This document shows, piece by piece, positions 45,139-54,170 of a DNA stretch of 64,000 bases. The stretch comes from a virus: positions 62,001 to 126,000 of IMG/VR virus record IMGVR_UViG_3300027793_000055. One strand, written 5' to 3'. Position 1 is the stretch's first letter. Every line of letters begins with the position of its first letter. Made by a program: the position numbers and the translations under genes. Under the pieces are notes generated by a model. It had not been told where the DNA came from. It did not search any database and saw nothing but the letters and a program-made list of their open reading frames with translations.

Positions 45139-45383
45139 TTATTATAGTCCTGCCTCTTGATATTTTTCATATCTTCCTTAAGACTTTCCTTATTTTCTTC
45201 AATAAATGTTCGAACTAATTGCCCACTATTATTTTTTTGAGCAACCGTTATTGAAGAACTTAATACCTTCTTAAGTGAATCTATTGTTCCACACTTTTCA
45301 CAATCTGTTAAGCGAGTGGACATATCATGAAAAGTATCGAACTGCTGTTCACAGCTTTTACATTTATATGTATAAACTGGCAT
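45135..45383 (-). CDS. FmdB-type zinc-ribbon protein
   Basis: 82 residues: MPVYTYKCKSCEQQFDTFHD then TDCEKCGTIDSLKKVLSSS. The CxxC...CxxC pair and the following serine stretch define the FmdB/CxxC-SSSS family of small zinc-ribbon proteins, proposed to bind nucleic acid or regulate transcription. The C-terminal half is charged and phage-specific. Position next to a sigma factor is compatible with a regulatory role, but none is shown. Confidence 0.85.
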   Translation of the reverse strand: MPVYTYKCKSCEQQFDTFHDMSTRLTDCEKCGTIDSLKKVLSSSITVAQKNNSGQLVRTFIEENKESLKEDMKNIKRQDYNK

Positions 45384-45562
45384 CAGTCTACTTCGTGTTC
45401 AACTTGGTTAACAGAGAAAGCTGGTGGATTTTTAACAAAAAGATTACCATCAACACTTTCCCATTCTAATTCTTCTAATACTGGAACTATATCGCTTTGT
45501 TCTAGTAGACTCTTTTGTAGAGCCATCATTAATGAGCCCATAGCTTGTTTTGATAATTTCAT
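45383..45562 (-). CDS. 59-residue conserved-looking phage protein
   Basis: Short frame with ATG at 45562 and stop TGA at 45385-45383, overlapping the next ATG by one base (TGATG). It reads MKLSKQAMGSLMMALQKSLL, EQSDIVPVLEELEWE, then DGNLFVKNPPAFSV. The compact helix plus NPP motif recalls tiny conserved proteins of T4-like marine phages (from memory). The tight coupling to the zinc-ribbon gene and absence of another frame support it as real. Function unknown. Confidence 0.7.
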   Translation of the reverse strand: MKLSKQAMGSLMMALQKSLLEQSDIVPVLEELEWESVDGNLFVKNPPAFSVNQVEHEVD

Positions 45563-45583
45563 TTCTTTACTCCAATTAATGTT

Positions 45584-46696
45584 TCAAATATCTTTATTGA
45601 TATTTTTGACTGTCTCTATTATATGCTGAATCTGTGCTTTTTGTAAAGAAGGATAACTAGGAAGAACCACAGAATAATTATTTACTAAATTGCCATTCTG
45701 ATTTGTTCTGTTCGTAGTTATTTTATTTTTTAAGAATTCTTGCTTCTCATGAGTATAAAACATAGGTCTTATGTCTATTCCGTTTTTATTAAAATAACCA
45801 AGAGCTTTATTGTAAGTAATTCCATTTGTAAATCTTAGACCAAACATCCAGCAGGAGTGTTCTGTGTTGGTTTCTTGTACTTGAACTTGTACAAAATCTA
45901 AATCTTTAAAAGAATTTGTATATGTATTGTATAAATCTATTTTTAGATTTAATATTTCATCTAGACTTTCTAGTTGACCTAATAAAAACGCCGCTTGTAC
46001 ATTTGTCAAGCGATAGTTTTGAGCTATTTTATCATGCTTAAATCTTTGGTTTGTATTACCTTGATTAATAAAAGATTTTAGATATTCTAGAATTTGTTTA
46101 TCATTGATTATGACTGCTCCACCTTCACCACAGGTAATAGTTTTATTACCAAAGAACGAAACAGCAGAAGCAAAAGTTTGTGTACCGGAAAATTTACCAT
46201 TATATTTTCCAAACAGTCCTTCACAATTATCCTCAACAACTAATAGTTCTGGATATTTCTCTTTTATCAAATCAATATTTATTATATTTCCAAGATTATG
46301 TACACACAATAAAGCTGTTGTATGTAAGTCTGATTTGTCTAAAAGTTCAAATAATTCATTTAAATCATAGTTCCAGGAATCAATATTACAATCTACAGAT
46401 ACTAAAGAGAATTTTTCTTCATATAAAAAAGTATTCCAAGCTGCAACATAAGAATTGTTTGGTACTATTAGTGTTTTAATATTTGGATATTTAATCTGAA
46501 TGGCTTTAGAGACGCAATGCATACCGGTAGTACCATTACTTACTAAAAACAGATTTTCTGTTTTCAATACTTCCTTAAGTTTATCTGTTGCTCTCTGTAT
46601 GAACTCGCCTTGCGAAGATATCCATCCGGATTCTATAGCCTCATATGCATATTTTTTTGTTTTTTCATTAATAAATGGATCGTATACTTTTATCAT
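45584..46696 (-). CDS. per: DegT/DnrJ aminotransferase, perosamine-synthase-like
   Basis: 370 residues, full family length. PLP-binding residues are visible: K185 in SFFGNKTITCGEGGAV, D156 in VVEDNCEG, and SNGTTGMH near residue 53. The pattern is strikingly close to enterobacterial GDP-perosamine synthase as remembered: WISSQGEFIQ near residue 25, SFFGNKTIT-GEGG, NYRLTNVQAAF, RPMFYTHE and LPSYPSL. That enzyme converts GDP-4-keto-6-deoxymannose, the product of Gmd, to GDP-perosamine. Gmd is encoded in the same cassette. The aminotransferase class is certain; the exact sugar is inferred. Confidence 0.85.
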   Translation of the reverse strand: MIKVYDPFINEKTKKYAYEAIESGWISSQGEFIQRATDKLKEVLKTENLFLVSNGTTGMHCVSKAIQIKYPNIKTLIVPNNSYVAAWNTFLYEEKFSLVSVDCNIDSWNYDLNELFELLDKSDLHTTALLCVHNLGNIINIDLIKEKYPELLVVEDNCEGLFGKYNGKFSGTQTFASAVSFFGNKTITCGEGGAVIINDKQILEYLKSFINQGNTNQRFKHDKIAQNYRLTNVQAAFLLGQLESLDEILNLKIDLYNTYTNSFKDLDFVQVQVQETNTEHSCWMFGLRFTNGITYNKALGYFNKNGIDIRPMFYTHEKQEFLKNKITTNRTNQNGNLVNNYSVVLPSYPSLQKAQIQHIIETVKNINKDI

Positions 46697-46751
46697 ATTT
46701 TGATATATCAGTTATAGTATTTTTAAAATATAATACTATGTTTTAATTTCC

Positions 46752-47060
46752 TTAGTATGTTTTGTGCTTTCTTTGTATATTTTTACCGTCATCTAATTCT
46801 TTACCTGCAGCAGCTTCGGTAATCATTAGAATTACTTTTTGATCAATCTCGTCAATCAACTGGTTTCTTTGAACATTAAGATCTGTTGCTCTTTTCAAAC
46901 AGTCCCAAAGACGTTTAGCGCCCTCTTCATTCGAAAAGTATTCTGTCTTATATTGTTCAAAATCCATTTTACGAATTTTATATATTTCTTCTTGATTATT
47001 CCACATTTTTGTATCTATAGTAAATAATTTATCAATTAAACTTCCTAGTGTATCCGCCAT
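46752..47060 (-). CDS. Small helical protein, DUF4254-like
   Basis: 102 residues: MADTLGSLIDKLFTIDTKMW, then a helical middle with LWDCLKRATDLNVQRNQLIDEID. The order DxLxSLIDKL...KMW...LNxQRNxLIDEID resembles DUF4254 proteins, which often accompany glycosyltransferases. The match is from memory and needs a profile search. It lies inside the glycan cassette with AGGAG before its ATG, so it may assist the neighbouring transferases. Confidence 0.68.
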   Translation of the reverse strand: MADTLGSLIDKLFTIDTKMWNNQEEIYKIRKMDFEQYKTEYFSNEEGAKRLWDCLKRATDLNVQRNQLIDEIDQKVILMITEAAAGKELDDGKNIQRKHKTY

Positions 47061-47069
47061 ATTAAACTC

Positions 47070-47702
47070 CTATTTAATTTTTTTACAAGGCATTCCAACA
47101 TATGTGCCAGATTCTAAAAGATCTTTCACTACTACCGCTCCAGCACCAATTATTACATTACTAGCAATTTTTTTATTTTCGATTATAATACAATTTGTAC
47201 CGAGATAGGCTAAATTTTGTATATTTACATTTCCAGATATATTACAACCTGGCGAGCAGGTAACAAAATCTTCGATTCTAGAATCGTGACCAAGAGTACA
47301 ATTTAAATTAATATGTACAAAATTACCAATTACAATATTTGTAGTAACAGATACATGAGAACATAATATATTTCCAAAACCTAACTTAACAAATCGCTCA
47401 TCTAATACAACAGATTTATGTATAAGATTTGGAAAAGAAATATTATTTTTATTTTTTAACTTAGAATAAATTTTTTGTTTTATATTTGGACTTCCAACTG
47501 CTATAAAACACTCGATATCTTCATTAATATTAAAAAAATCTTTCTCTGAAATTACAGATCTGCCATTAATTTGGGTGCCTAAGTCTTCAGAAGAATCTTC
47601 TGCTACAAAAACAACATCTGCCAAGCTACCAAAGTTTTCATAAATTATGAACTCTACTTCTTTAGCAAAACCTTTTGTACCAAATATATATTTTTTTTTC
47701 AT
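47070..47702 (-). CDS. NeuD/PglD-type sugar O/N-acyltransferase
   Basis: 210 residues from the ATG at 47702, which overlaps the upstream stop as ATGA; an upstream TTG is less likely. The N-terminal part (KYIFGTKGFAKEVEFIIYEN) is the small Rossmann domain of the PglD/NeuD/PerB group. The C-terminal part is a left-handed beta helix built of hexapeptides (FGNILCSHVSVTTNIVIGN, NCTLGHDSRIEDFV, VIIGAGAVVVKDLLESGTYV). H132-type histidine is likely in LGHDS. Members acetylate nucleotide-linked amino sugars. Next to Gmd and a Per-like enzyme it would make GDP-N-acetylperosamine, an inference. Confidence 0.87.
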   Translation of the reverse strand: MKKKYIFGTKGFAKEVEFIIYENFGSLADVVFVAEDSSEDLGTQINGRSVISEKDFFNINEDIECFIAVGSPNIKQKIYSKLKNKNNISFPNLIHKSVVLDERFVKLGFGNILCSHVSVTTNIVIGNFVHINLNCTLGHDSRIEDFVTCSPGCNISGNVNIQNLAYLGTNCIIIENKKIASNVIIGAGAVVVKDLLESGTYVGMPCKKIK

Positions 47703-48586
47703 ATACAATTTTTTAAACTTTCTTTGAATTGATCAATTGTTGTAACAATGGTTTTATTTTGCATATGCTTCCACTCAAAACTACTCCAATGTAAGCCATG
47801 TGTTACCTCAATTCTAGGCTTAGATATATCGCAAAAGTCAGAATGTGTTAAACAGCTTAATCCAGAACAACAGCCGATAAACATATCGACCAAATTGTAC
47901 AACTCTGCATTAGACATAAAAGAACCATTATAAAAATGGATATCTATTCCATATTTTTTTGCTAATGAATCAAAATATTCTGGCTTATTTTTTCCACTAA
48001 AAATAATACTATATCCTCTATCTTCAGCAAAATCACACAAAATTTTTATATAATTTAAATTAAATGGAGATTGATTAGAGAAATTTTCATATTCTAATAA
48101 AATAAACTTATTTTTATCATTATTAATACTTTTAACAAAGTGTTGTGCTTCTAGTTTTTCTTCTTGAGTTAAAAATATATTTGGAATAAAGTCACAAGCA
48201 AAATTTGTAATTCCGGATGTTTTATATTTTATGATATTCAATAAATTATCTTCTTGTCTTGAAAGTTCGATTCTGTTCTTGAGAGAATAATAATATGGAG
48301 CTACAAACTTGACTATATCATATTTTGAAAATAACTCTTTCTCATTCTGTTCGATAAAAAAGGTCATATTTACATAACTATGCAAATCATCGCCTGTGTG
48401 TATATTTTCATATATTAATATATTATCAATATTTTTATTATTTTTTAATATATGTACATATTTTTTACTGGTCAGCCAAGTTATTTGACAATCTGGTTCT
48501 ACTATTTTGTGATGTTTTACAATTGGTGTACAATTTAAAATATCACCACCTGCTCCACAATTAATAATTAAAATTTTGTTTCCCAT
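47699..48586 (-). CDS. Glycosyltransferase family 9-like
   Basis: 295 residues. It begins MGNKILIINCGAGGDILNCT followed by PIVKHHKIVEPDCQITWLTS, the nucleotide-sugar-binding start of ADP-heptose:LPS heptosyltransferase-like (GT9) enzymes. A second Rossmann half includes YSIIFSGKNKPEYFDSL, and DMFIGCCSGLSCLTHSD corresponds to the conserved GxxSG...H region. It is somewhat shorter than bacterial heptosyltransferases. It probably transfers a sugar onto a growing glycan. Donor and acceptor are unknown. Confidence 0.78.
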   Translation of the reverse strand: MGNKILIINCGAGGDILNCTPIVKHHKIVEPDCQITWLTSKKYVHILKNNKNIDNILIYENIHTGDDLHSYVNMTFFIEQNEKELFSKYDIVKFVAPYYYSLKNRIELSRQEDNLLNIIKYKTSGITNFACDFIPNIFLTQEEKLEAQHFVKSINNDKNKFILLEYENFSNQSPFNLNYIKILCDFAEDRGYSIIFSGKNKPEYFDSLAKKYGIDIHFYNGSFMSNAELYNLVDMFIGCCSGLSCLTHSDFCDISKPRIEVTHGLHWSSFEWKHMQNKTIVTTIDQFKESLKNCI

Positions 48587-48587
48587 A

Positions 48588-49565
48588 TTATTTTAATGAA
48601 GTTTTATCGTGCTCAAACATCATTTTTGCTAGCTGTTTAAAACCTACTTTACGTTTCCAGCCTAATTCCTGTTCTGCTCTTTTTGGATCTGCCAAAAGGA
48701 AAGCAACATCGTGTGGCCTAAAAAGTGTTTCAGTTGAAACCATTTGTTTTTCTGGATCAAGGCCGGCAAGAGTAAAGATTTCTTCTACGAATTCTTTAAC
48801 GGTGTGTGTTTCACCGGTACCAATAACATAATCTCTTGGCTCACTATTTTGAAGCATTAACCACATAGCTTCTACATAATCGCCGGCAAAACCCCAATCA
48901 CGTTTTGTATCAATACGACCTAATTCTAGTTTATCTTGTTTACCAGCTAAAATATTAGCCGCAGCTTTTGTAATTTTACGAGTTACGAAATGCTCTCCAC
49001 GTCTTGGTGATTCGTGATTAAAGAGAATACCAGAACAAGCAAACATATCATATGATTTACGATATGTAGCAGTTAGGTTGTGTGCAAAAACTTTAGCACA
49101 AGCATATGGTGAAATTGGAGAAAATACAGTATCTTCATTTTGTGGTCCAGGCATATCACCAAACATTTCTGATGTTGACGCTTGATAAAAGCGGATACTT
49201 TTATCGATACATCGAATTGTTTCCAAGATATTCATTGGACCTACAGCATCAATATGTACTGTACTCATCGGTGAACGGTAAGACTCTCCAACGTGTGATT
49301 GTGCGGCAAGATTATAGATTTCATTTGGTTTATGTTTATCGATTAATCTCCACATCGCAGAGGCATCAGTAATGTCTCCAGTTTCAATCAAAAAATCTGG
49401 ATTTGCTAAATTGTGTTGTATACCGGCTAATTTTGCTGTGTCATTCGATGCAGTATATCTTAGCAAGCCTACTACTTTATAATTTTTTGAAAGAAGTAGA
49501 TCGGCAAGATACGAACCATCTTGTCCATTTACTCCAGTTATTAATGCTACTTTTTGTTTTGTCAT
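48588..49565 (-). CDS. gmd: GDP-mannose 4,6-dehydratase
   Basis: 325 residues from the ATG at 49565 (MTKQKVALITG), preceded by GAGGA 5 bases upstream. The longer frame would overlap the previous gene. NADP-binding GVNGQDGSYLA, the catalytic region ASTSEMFG and YACAK (Tyr and Lys), RRGEHFVTRKI, DTKRDWGFAGDYVEAMW and the C-terminal GWKRKVGF are all diagnostic. Gmd converts GDP-mannose to GDP-4-keto-6-deoxymannose, the branch point to fucose, rhamnose or perosamine. No fucose synthase (GMER) is seen; the aminotransferase at 45584 suggests the perosamine branch. Confidence 0.96.
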   Translation of the reverse strand: MTKQKVALITGVNGQDGSYLADLLLSKNYKVVGLLRYTASNDTAKLAGIQHNLANPDFLIETGDITDASAMWRLIDKHKPNEIYNLAAQSHVGESYRSPMSTVHIDAVGPMNILETIRCIDKSIRFYQASTSEMFGDMPGPQNEDTVFSPISPYACAKVFAHNLTATYRKSYDMFACSGILFNHESPRRGEHFVTRKITKAAANILAGKQDKLELGRIDTKRDWGFAGDYVEAMWLMLQNSEPRDYVIGTGETHTVKEFVEEIFTLAGLDPEKQMVSTETLFRPHDVAFLLADPKRAEQELGWKRKVGFKQLAKMMFEHDKTSLK

Positions 49566-49573
49566 TTTATTCC

Positions 49574-50746
49574 TCAATTCAATAAAACATTGACCAAATC
49601 TTGGGTTATTTTTTGTGGATTGCAATACTCTTGCAAAAATTTACGTGATTCTATACCGGTTCGTTTTAATTGTTCAGGGTTCTCTTTCCACAAATTATAT
49701 GCTTTCCTAAGCTGGTTTCGTAAATCATCTAAATCTGTTTCAACCAATTTCATTTCTACTGATGAGTAATCCTTAGTAAAAGCACCGGTACAGGTCATAA
49801 ACCTGGAATTTATAAAGAAATTATCCGGATGAATAAAATCTATATGGCCACCTTTATCTGGTGTCATCACAGGTAATTCTCGGCCTATAGCTTCAGCAAT
49901 TGTTAATCCAAAACCCTCGCCTCTTGTCGGCAAACAAAATAAATTAGAATTATCTATTATTATGTCAATTTCCTGTTTTGATAAAAGACCGGTTACTACA
50001 TTAATTTTGCATTTCATTGGATCTAGATAATGACTTATTGAATTTTTATAATTTTTAACTTCTGATAATATGTGATTTCTGTCTTCTTCGAACTTACCAG
50101 TCGCTGGTCCAAAGCCATATGTCTTTATTGTTAATAGAGCATCTTCTTGATGATAAAACTCACTACAATAAGCTTTTATCAGTAAATCAAAACCTTTTCT
50201 TGGTGTCCACTGAGACATAGATAGAATATTAAATACTTTTTTCTGTTCTTTTCTGATTGGTTCAGAAAAATCAATCAAATATGGAATCTTATACGTAGGG
50301 AGTCCCGTTTGTGACTCAAAAACTTGCTTATTCCAATCGCAAGGTACAATAATTTGGTGAAAATATTTTTTATAATTTTCTAACCAAAATGCCGGTACCC
50401 TATCTGTTTCCCAAACAACCATATTGGTATTTTTTTTAGAATTTTGGAAAATGGGATCAAATTTTAAATGATCAATTATTAAATTTGGTGTTAAAAACCA
50501 AGCAACATCATAATCTTTTTTACAAAACTCTACCATTTCATCACTATTTTTTAATTCATATTTTTCAATTAATTGTATTTCTGATTTGGACAGTTTGGCT
50601 TGTTCAAAATTCCAAGTATAAAGACCTAATTCAAAAGCACCCGGATTCATTTGTAAAAACGAATCTAAACATTTTAAATAACTTCTAGCTGCAACAGAAT
50701 ATCCAGACGGTCCTCTGAATGTGGAGACAAACAATAATCTTTTCAC
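49574..50746 (-). CDS. Glycosyltransferase family 4 (GT-B), first of three
   Basis: 390 residues. GTG start whose last two bases overlap the upstream stop (GTGA). N-terminal half: FVSTFRGPSGYSVAARSYLK. C-terminal half: ILSMSQWTPRKGFDLLIKAY and LPTRGEGFGLTIAEAIGREL, the donor-binding EGFGLxxxEA motif of GT4 enzymes with the conserved Glu. A central VVWETDRVPAFW segment is shared in spirit with its two neighbours (PWETxx type). It probably adds a hexose or deoxy-hexose within the same glycan cassette. Confidence 0.88.
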   Translation of the reverse strand: MKRLLFVSTFRGPSGYSVAARSYLKCLDSFLQMNPGAFELGLYTWNFEQAKLSKSEIQLIEKYELKNSDEMVEFCKKDYDVAWFLTPNLIIDHLKFDPIFQNSKKNTNMVVWETDRVPAFWLENYKKYFHQIIVPCDWNKQVFESQTGLPTYKIPYLIDFSEPIRKEQKKVFNILSMSQWTPRKGFDLLIKAYCSEFYHQEDALLTIKTYGFGPATGKFEEDRNHILSEVKNYKNSISHYLDPMKCKINVVTGLLSKQEIDIIIDNSNLFCLPTRGEGFGLTIAEAIGRELPVMTPDKGGHIDFIHPDNFFINSRFMTCTGAFTKDYSSVEMKLVETDLDDLRNQLRKAYNLWKENPEQLKRTGIESRKFLQEYCNPQKITQDLVNVLLN

Positions 50747-52008
50747 AGTAAATCACCAATAATCATTTCTTTATTTTCGGTATTATTTTCTAATGAGCCG
50801 CCCCAAACACTTTCAGCAAATTGCCTGAAAACGACTTCTTCGGTGAAAGTCTTCAATACATGTTCTTGTAACTTTTTCGCCTGTGAAAGATTTGGTGCAT
50901 AGTTCTTAACCAATTCTCTCATAGCTTCCCTAACAGAACTATGTTTAACATATGCCCACTTAGAATCAGCCTGAATTACTCCATCCCAAACTGCTTCTTT
51001 CTGTACTTCCTTTAGCTCAAAATCGATTTTAACACAGTGTGAGCGCATTTTAATCTTGCCGGTATCCTTTTCTTTCTTCGGGGCTTTCAGAAAGTCAGTC
51101 TGTCCACTCCAAAATGGTGCGGCGACGGGCAATCCTGCTGATGCAGCCTCAAACATAGGAATACCAAAACCTTCACCGTGCGTTGTACTTACAAAAGCCT
51201 TAATTTTTGGATGCTGATAAAGACCAGCCATTTCTTCATCAGTCATATTACCGTGAAGAAGATGGATTTTACATTTTCTATCTTGAGGTAAGGTAGATAG
51301 TAGATTTTTCATTCTAACTTCTGTTAGAGTTTTATCCATAATATTATTTTTAACTGAATTTGCCTTAACTACTAGTCCAACTTCTTCATCTTTAAATTCT
51401 TCAACAAAAGCACGAATTGTTGCTTCTATATTCTTTCTTGGTCCCCATTGAGCCACTGTCAAGAAATTAAAATCATTAGGTAGTTCTAATTCTGGTACAA
51501 CTGGTACCAAATTTTTAACTGGAAACCCAACTACATCTATTGGCTTAGTATTACGGAATTCAAACTGTTCTTTTGTAGACTGATTTACAGCCTGATAAGC
51601 TGTATTATTAAACACATCTCTAGAATGTTCTGATATAACAATAAACTTATCCATTAGTATGGATTTTTCAATCCATTTTGGAGAAACTTTTGTTGTTTCA
51701 ATACCAGCAGTATAGCCAATATTAACTGGCGCTATTTTTTCAAATTCATTTGGTATAGAAATCTGTATTGATACATCAAACTGTTCCTTATTCTGGATTC
51801 TTTTTTGTGATTCTAGAATAATTGGCATCAGCAATTTTACTTCTTCTGATGTTTCTAGAAGATTTCCTGTTCTTCCCCAATTTGTTGGCAAGATAGTAAT
51901 ATCAAAATGATCTGGGAACCTTGCTAATGAATGAATAGCCAAACGAGCCATTTCTCCATAACCACTTCTACTTAATACTGGTCCTCTAACAATTACTTTC
52001 TTTTTCAT
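50743..52008 (-). CDS. Glycosyltransferase family 4 (GT-B), second of three
   Basis: 421 residues from the ATG at 52008 (MKKKVIVRGPVLSRSGYGEM), with GGAG 5 bases before; the upstream TTG start is unlikely. Contains FLTVAQWGPRKNIEATIRAF and STTHGEGFGIPMFEAASAGL, the GT4 donor-site pattern. The start (GPVLSRSGYGEMAR) resembles the GPSGYSVAAR of the preceding enzyme, so the two are probably paralogues. It overlaps the following gene's GTG by four bases. Confidence 0.88.
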   Translation of the reverse strand: MKKKVIVRGPVLSRSGYGEMARLAIHSLARFPDHFDITILPTNWGRTGNLLETSEEVKLLMPIILESQKRIQNKEQFDVSIQISIPNEFEKIAPVNIGYTAGIETTKVSPKWIEKSILMDKFIVISEHSRDVFNNTAYQAVNQSTKEQFEFRNTKPIDVVGFPVKNLVPVVPELELPNDFNFLTVAQWGPRKNIEATIRAFVEEFKDEEVGLVVKANSVKNNIMDKTLTEVRMKNLLSTLPQDRKCKIHLLHGNMTDEEMAGLYQHPKIKAFVSTTHGEGFGIPMFEAASAGLPVAAPFWSGQTDFLKAPKKEKDTGKIKMRSHCVKIDFELKEVQKEAVWDGVIQADSKWAYVKHSSVREAMRELVKNYAPNLSQAKKLQEHVLKTFTEEVVFRQFAESVWGGSLENNTENKEMIIGDLL

Positions 52009-52019
52009 CTGTTCTCCGA

Positions 52020-53261
52020 TCAAAATGTTTTAAGTGTCCAACGATTATATTTTCTATTTTCCCACACACCGGGCTTGATTGCATCTTGAATTAATACATC
52101 CCATTGTGGTAATAAAATATCTGGATTATAATTGTCCAAAAGATGTTGTCGGCCTTTTCTGCCCAACTCTTCTCTTTGTTCTTTAGACATATTGTATAAT
52201 TTTACCAAAGCATCAACAAAGTCTTCTTTTGAAATTCGATCTTCGTAGATGTAAGGAACTTGTTGTGAGCCTATCACAGCTTTTGATGCCGGTTTAATAC
52301 CAACTCCAAAATATTCCTGCCCATTAAATACTTGCTCTTGTAAGCCTCCGGTCATATTAGCAATTACAGGTGTTTCACAAGCAAGCGATTCCATACAACT
52401 CAAACCAAAACCTTCTGCATCAGATATACAAACTGTTACGTCAGCGGCATTATACATAGCTACCATTTCTTGTGGTGGTGATCTGTTTTTAGAAAATTTT
52501 ACTTCTCCATTGGTTAGACCAAGTTCAACTATTATTGCCTCAAGATCTTGACCGTGACCATCTTTAGGATCGGTATGCATCAATAAACAAGCTTTATCTT
52601 TACCGACAATATCTAAAAAGTCTTTAAACCACCAAACTACTGAACCAGACATTTTTCTTCTTGCATTTCGCGAATTCCAAAATACAAGGAATTTATTATT
52701 AAAATGCTGTTTACGAATATTATCTATGTTTTGCTGTGGCAATTTACTAAACAAATTCATATCTACGCTATGTGGTAGATAGACTGATTTAACACTTGGT
52801 GCTACTGTCTTGACAATATCATCTGTTAATTTAGATATTGTAACTATTATATCAGTTGAATCATAGAAAGGCTTGTTAAATTTTGGATATGGATAATTAT
52901 CCCAAACGTGATAATAGATTAAAGGAACCTTGTCACGAATCTCGTCTTCCATATCCCAGAGCCATTCATAGAATCGCGGATCTGTCATAAACCAGATAGC
53001 ATCGGGTCTATGATCTCTGAGAATAGCACGAATAACATCTGGATTTCCGTATCCATCAACAGGAATTACTAAGAGATCATCACCATAAACATCAAATTTT
53101 TGTGGTCTATAGTCGTGATGTTTTACAGCACCTCCCAAGCAAATAAACTCATACTTACCTGTTTTATGAAGGTAGTCAATCATATATTTCGTTTGTGTGC
53201 CGACGCCAGAACTAGACAAAGGATGATCACTTATGATCAATAATTTTGTTTTTTTATTCAT
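52020..53261 (-). CDS. Glycosyltransferase family 4 (GT-B), third of three
   Basis: 413 residues. MNKKTKLLIISDHPLSSSGV at the N-terminus, acceptor-side WFMTDPRFYEWLWDMEDEIR, and donor-side ADVTVCISDAEGFGLSCMES followed by LACETPVIANMTGG. This is a complete GT4 enzyme. First gene of the cassette in transcription order; the PD-(D/E)XK nuclease gene lies 15 bases upstream in the same direction. Donor and acceptor unknown. Confidence 0.9.
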   Translation of the reverse strand: MNKKTKLLIISDHPLSSSGVGTQTKYMIDYLHKTGKYEFICLGGAVKHHDYRPQKFDVYGDDLLVIPVDGYGNPDVIRAILRDHRPDAIWFMTDPRFYEWLWDMEDEIRDKVPLIYYHVWDNYPYPKFNKPFYDSTDIIVTISKLTDDIVKTVAPSVKSVYLPHSVDMNLFSKLPQQNIDNIRKQHFNNKFLVFWNSRNARRKMSGSVVWWFKDFLDIVGKDKACLLMHTDPKDGHGQDLEAIIVELGLTNGEVKFSKNRSPPQEMVAMYNAADVTVCISDAEGFGLSCMESLACETPVIANMTGGLQEQVFNGQEYFGVGIKPASKAVIGSQQVPYIYEDRISKEDFVDALVKLYNMSKEQREELGRKGRQHLLDNYNPDILLPQWDVLIQDAIKPGVWENRKYNRWTLKTF

Positions 53262-53276
53262 TTATTTTCCTTTTGT

Positions 53277-54092
53277 TTATGGACAGTAAATTGTTTTGTG
53301 AAATTCACATTTTGTACAAGATAGTTTATTTTTAATAAACTTCTGTTTTTCAACGTTTTTAACACAGGTATCCAGTATTTTAAGAGCATTATCTACTTTT
53401 TTTGGTCCACTTGTTACGCGAAAGATTTCTACTTTATCTTTTTTGGCTGTTCTCTTTAGTAGACCAAAATACGTCTCAACATTCTTTGGATCAAGCTTGT
53501 GTTTCTGACAGAAAAAGTGCTTATAGTATGTTAGCTGGTAAGTTGTTTCTTTTTCTGTTTTCTTTTCAATGTCCCAACCCCAGCTACAAGTCTTCCAGTC
53601 AATAATGTGATACTTTCCATCCGGAGTTTTTAGGACTGAATCTATAAAACCATAGAAATCAAAATTAGGATTTCCTTCGATATTCTGCCTTATTTCTTCT
53701 TCAGCTGAGACTACTTCGTATTCACCAAAAACATTTTTAACTTCTGGTAAAATAAGTTCAACCAACTCGTCTCCCTGCTTTTTCATTTCTTCTATCAAAT
53801 CAGCAGAAACAGTTATACCATTTTCTTTTAATTTAGTAATTTCTTCTAGAAATCGATTTTGGAAGTATTTTTTCTTATCAATTTCTTCGCTATCATCTTT
53901 TAGAAGGCCAAGTTGGGATCTCTTTTTTTCCAAAAGAAGTGACTGTTCTACAGTATCATGTACTGCTGTACCAAATACACTAAATTCATTTCCTTGAAAT
54001 AAGCGAACCTTATCAACACGTGTAATTTTGTATTTAAATGGACAAAATACCCAATCCTTCCAAGCAGAATAGGAAATATAATCTAAACTCAT
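53277..54092 (-). CDS. Cas4/RecB-like PD-(D/E)XK nuclease with Fe-S cysteines
   Basis: 271 residues. Nuclease residues: H45 in FGTAVHDTVEQ, D151 in GFIDSVLK, D165 and K167 in YHIIDWKTCSW, and a Q-x-x-x-Y pair in TTYQLTYYK. Cysteines 17 (DWVFCPFK) and 259, 262, 270 (CTKCEFHKTIYC) are placed as in Cas4/AddB nucleases that hold a 4Fe-4S cluster. It is likely a 5'-3' single-strand DNA exonuclease for phage recombination or replication. No CRISPR array or Cas1/Cas2 is present. A promoter lies at 54142-54170, and AGAGG precedes the ATG. Confidence 0.88.
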   Translation of the reverse strand: MSLDYISYSAWKDWVFCPFKYKITRVDKVRLFQGNEFSVFGTAVHDTVEQSLLLEKKRSQLGLLKDDSEEIDKKKYFQNRFLEEITKLKENGITVSADLIEEMKKQGDELVELILPEVKNVFGEYEVVSAEEEIRQNIEGNPNFDFYGFIDSVLKTPDGKYHIIDWKTCSWGWDIEKKTEKETTYQLTYYKHFFCQKHKLDPKNVETYFGLLKRTAKKDKVEIFRVTSGPKKVDNALKILDTCVKNVEKQKFIKNKLSCTKCEFHKTIYCP

Positions 54093-54141
54093 TTTAAACC
54101 TCTGTTAAGTGAGGTGATCCTTGCGGAAAACCAGTAGGACC

Positions 54142-54170
54142 AGTCTAGCACAGGCCCCGGCAAAATTAAA
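54142..54170 (-). promoter_or_regulatory. Promoter of the Cas4-like nuclease gene
   Basis: Minus strand: TTTAAT (54170-54165), 17-base G/C-rich spacer, TAGACT (54147-54142) with TGTGC directly before the -10. The GTGCTAGACTGG end resembles the GTGCTAAGATGG of the promoter at 59337. The message leader would be about 40 bases. Confidence 0.5.

Noticed and set aside
48588-49565. GDP-fucose pathway
   Set aside because: Gmd is present but no GDP-fucose synthase (GMER) was found in the window, while an aminotransferase of perosamine type is.
49566-49625. N-terminal extension of Gmd
   Set aside because: It would overlap the preceding glycosyltransferase gene, and the ATG at 49565 has a good ribosome site directly before the Rossmann motif.
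53277-54092. CRISPR-Cas system because of the Cas4-like nuclease
   Set aside because: No repeat-spacer array and no cas1 or cas2 nearby. Fe-S PD-(D/E)XK nucleases of this type are common stand-alone phage recombination enzymes.
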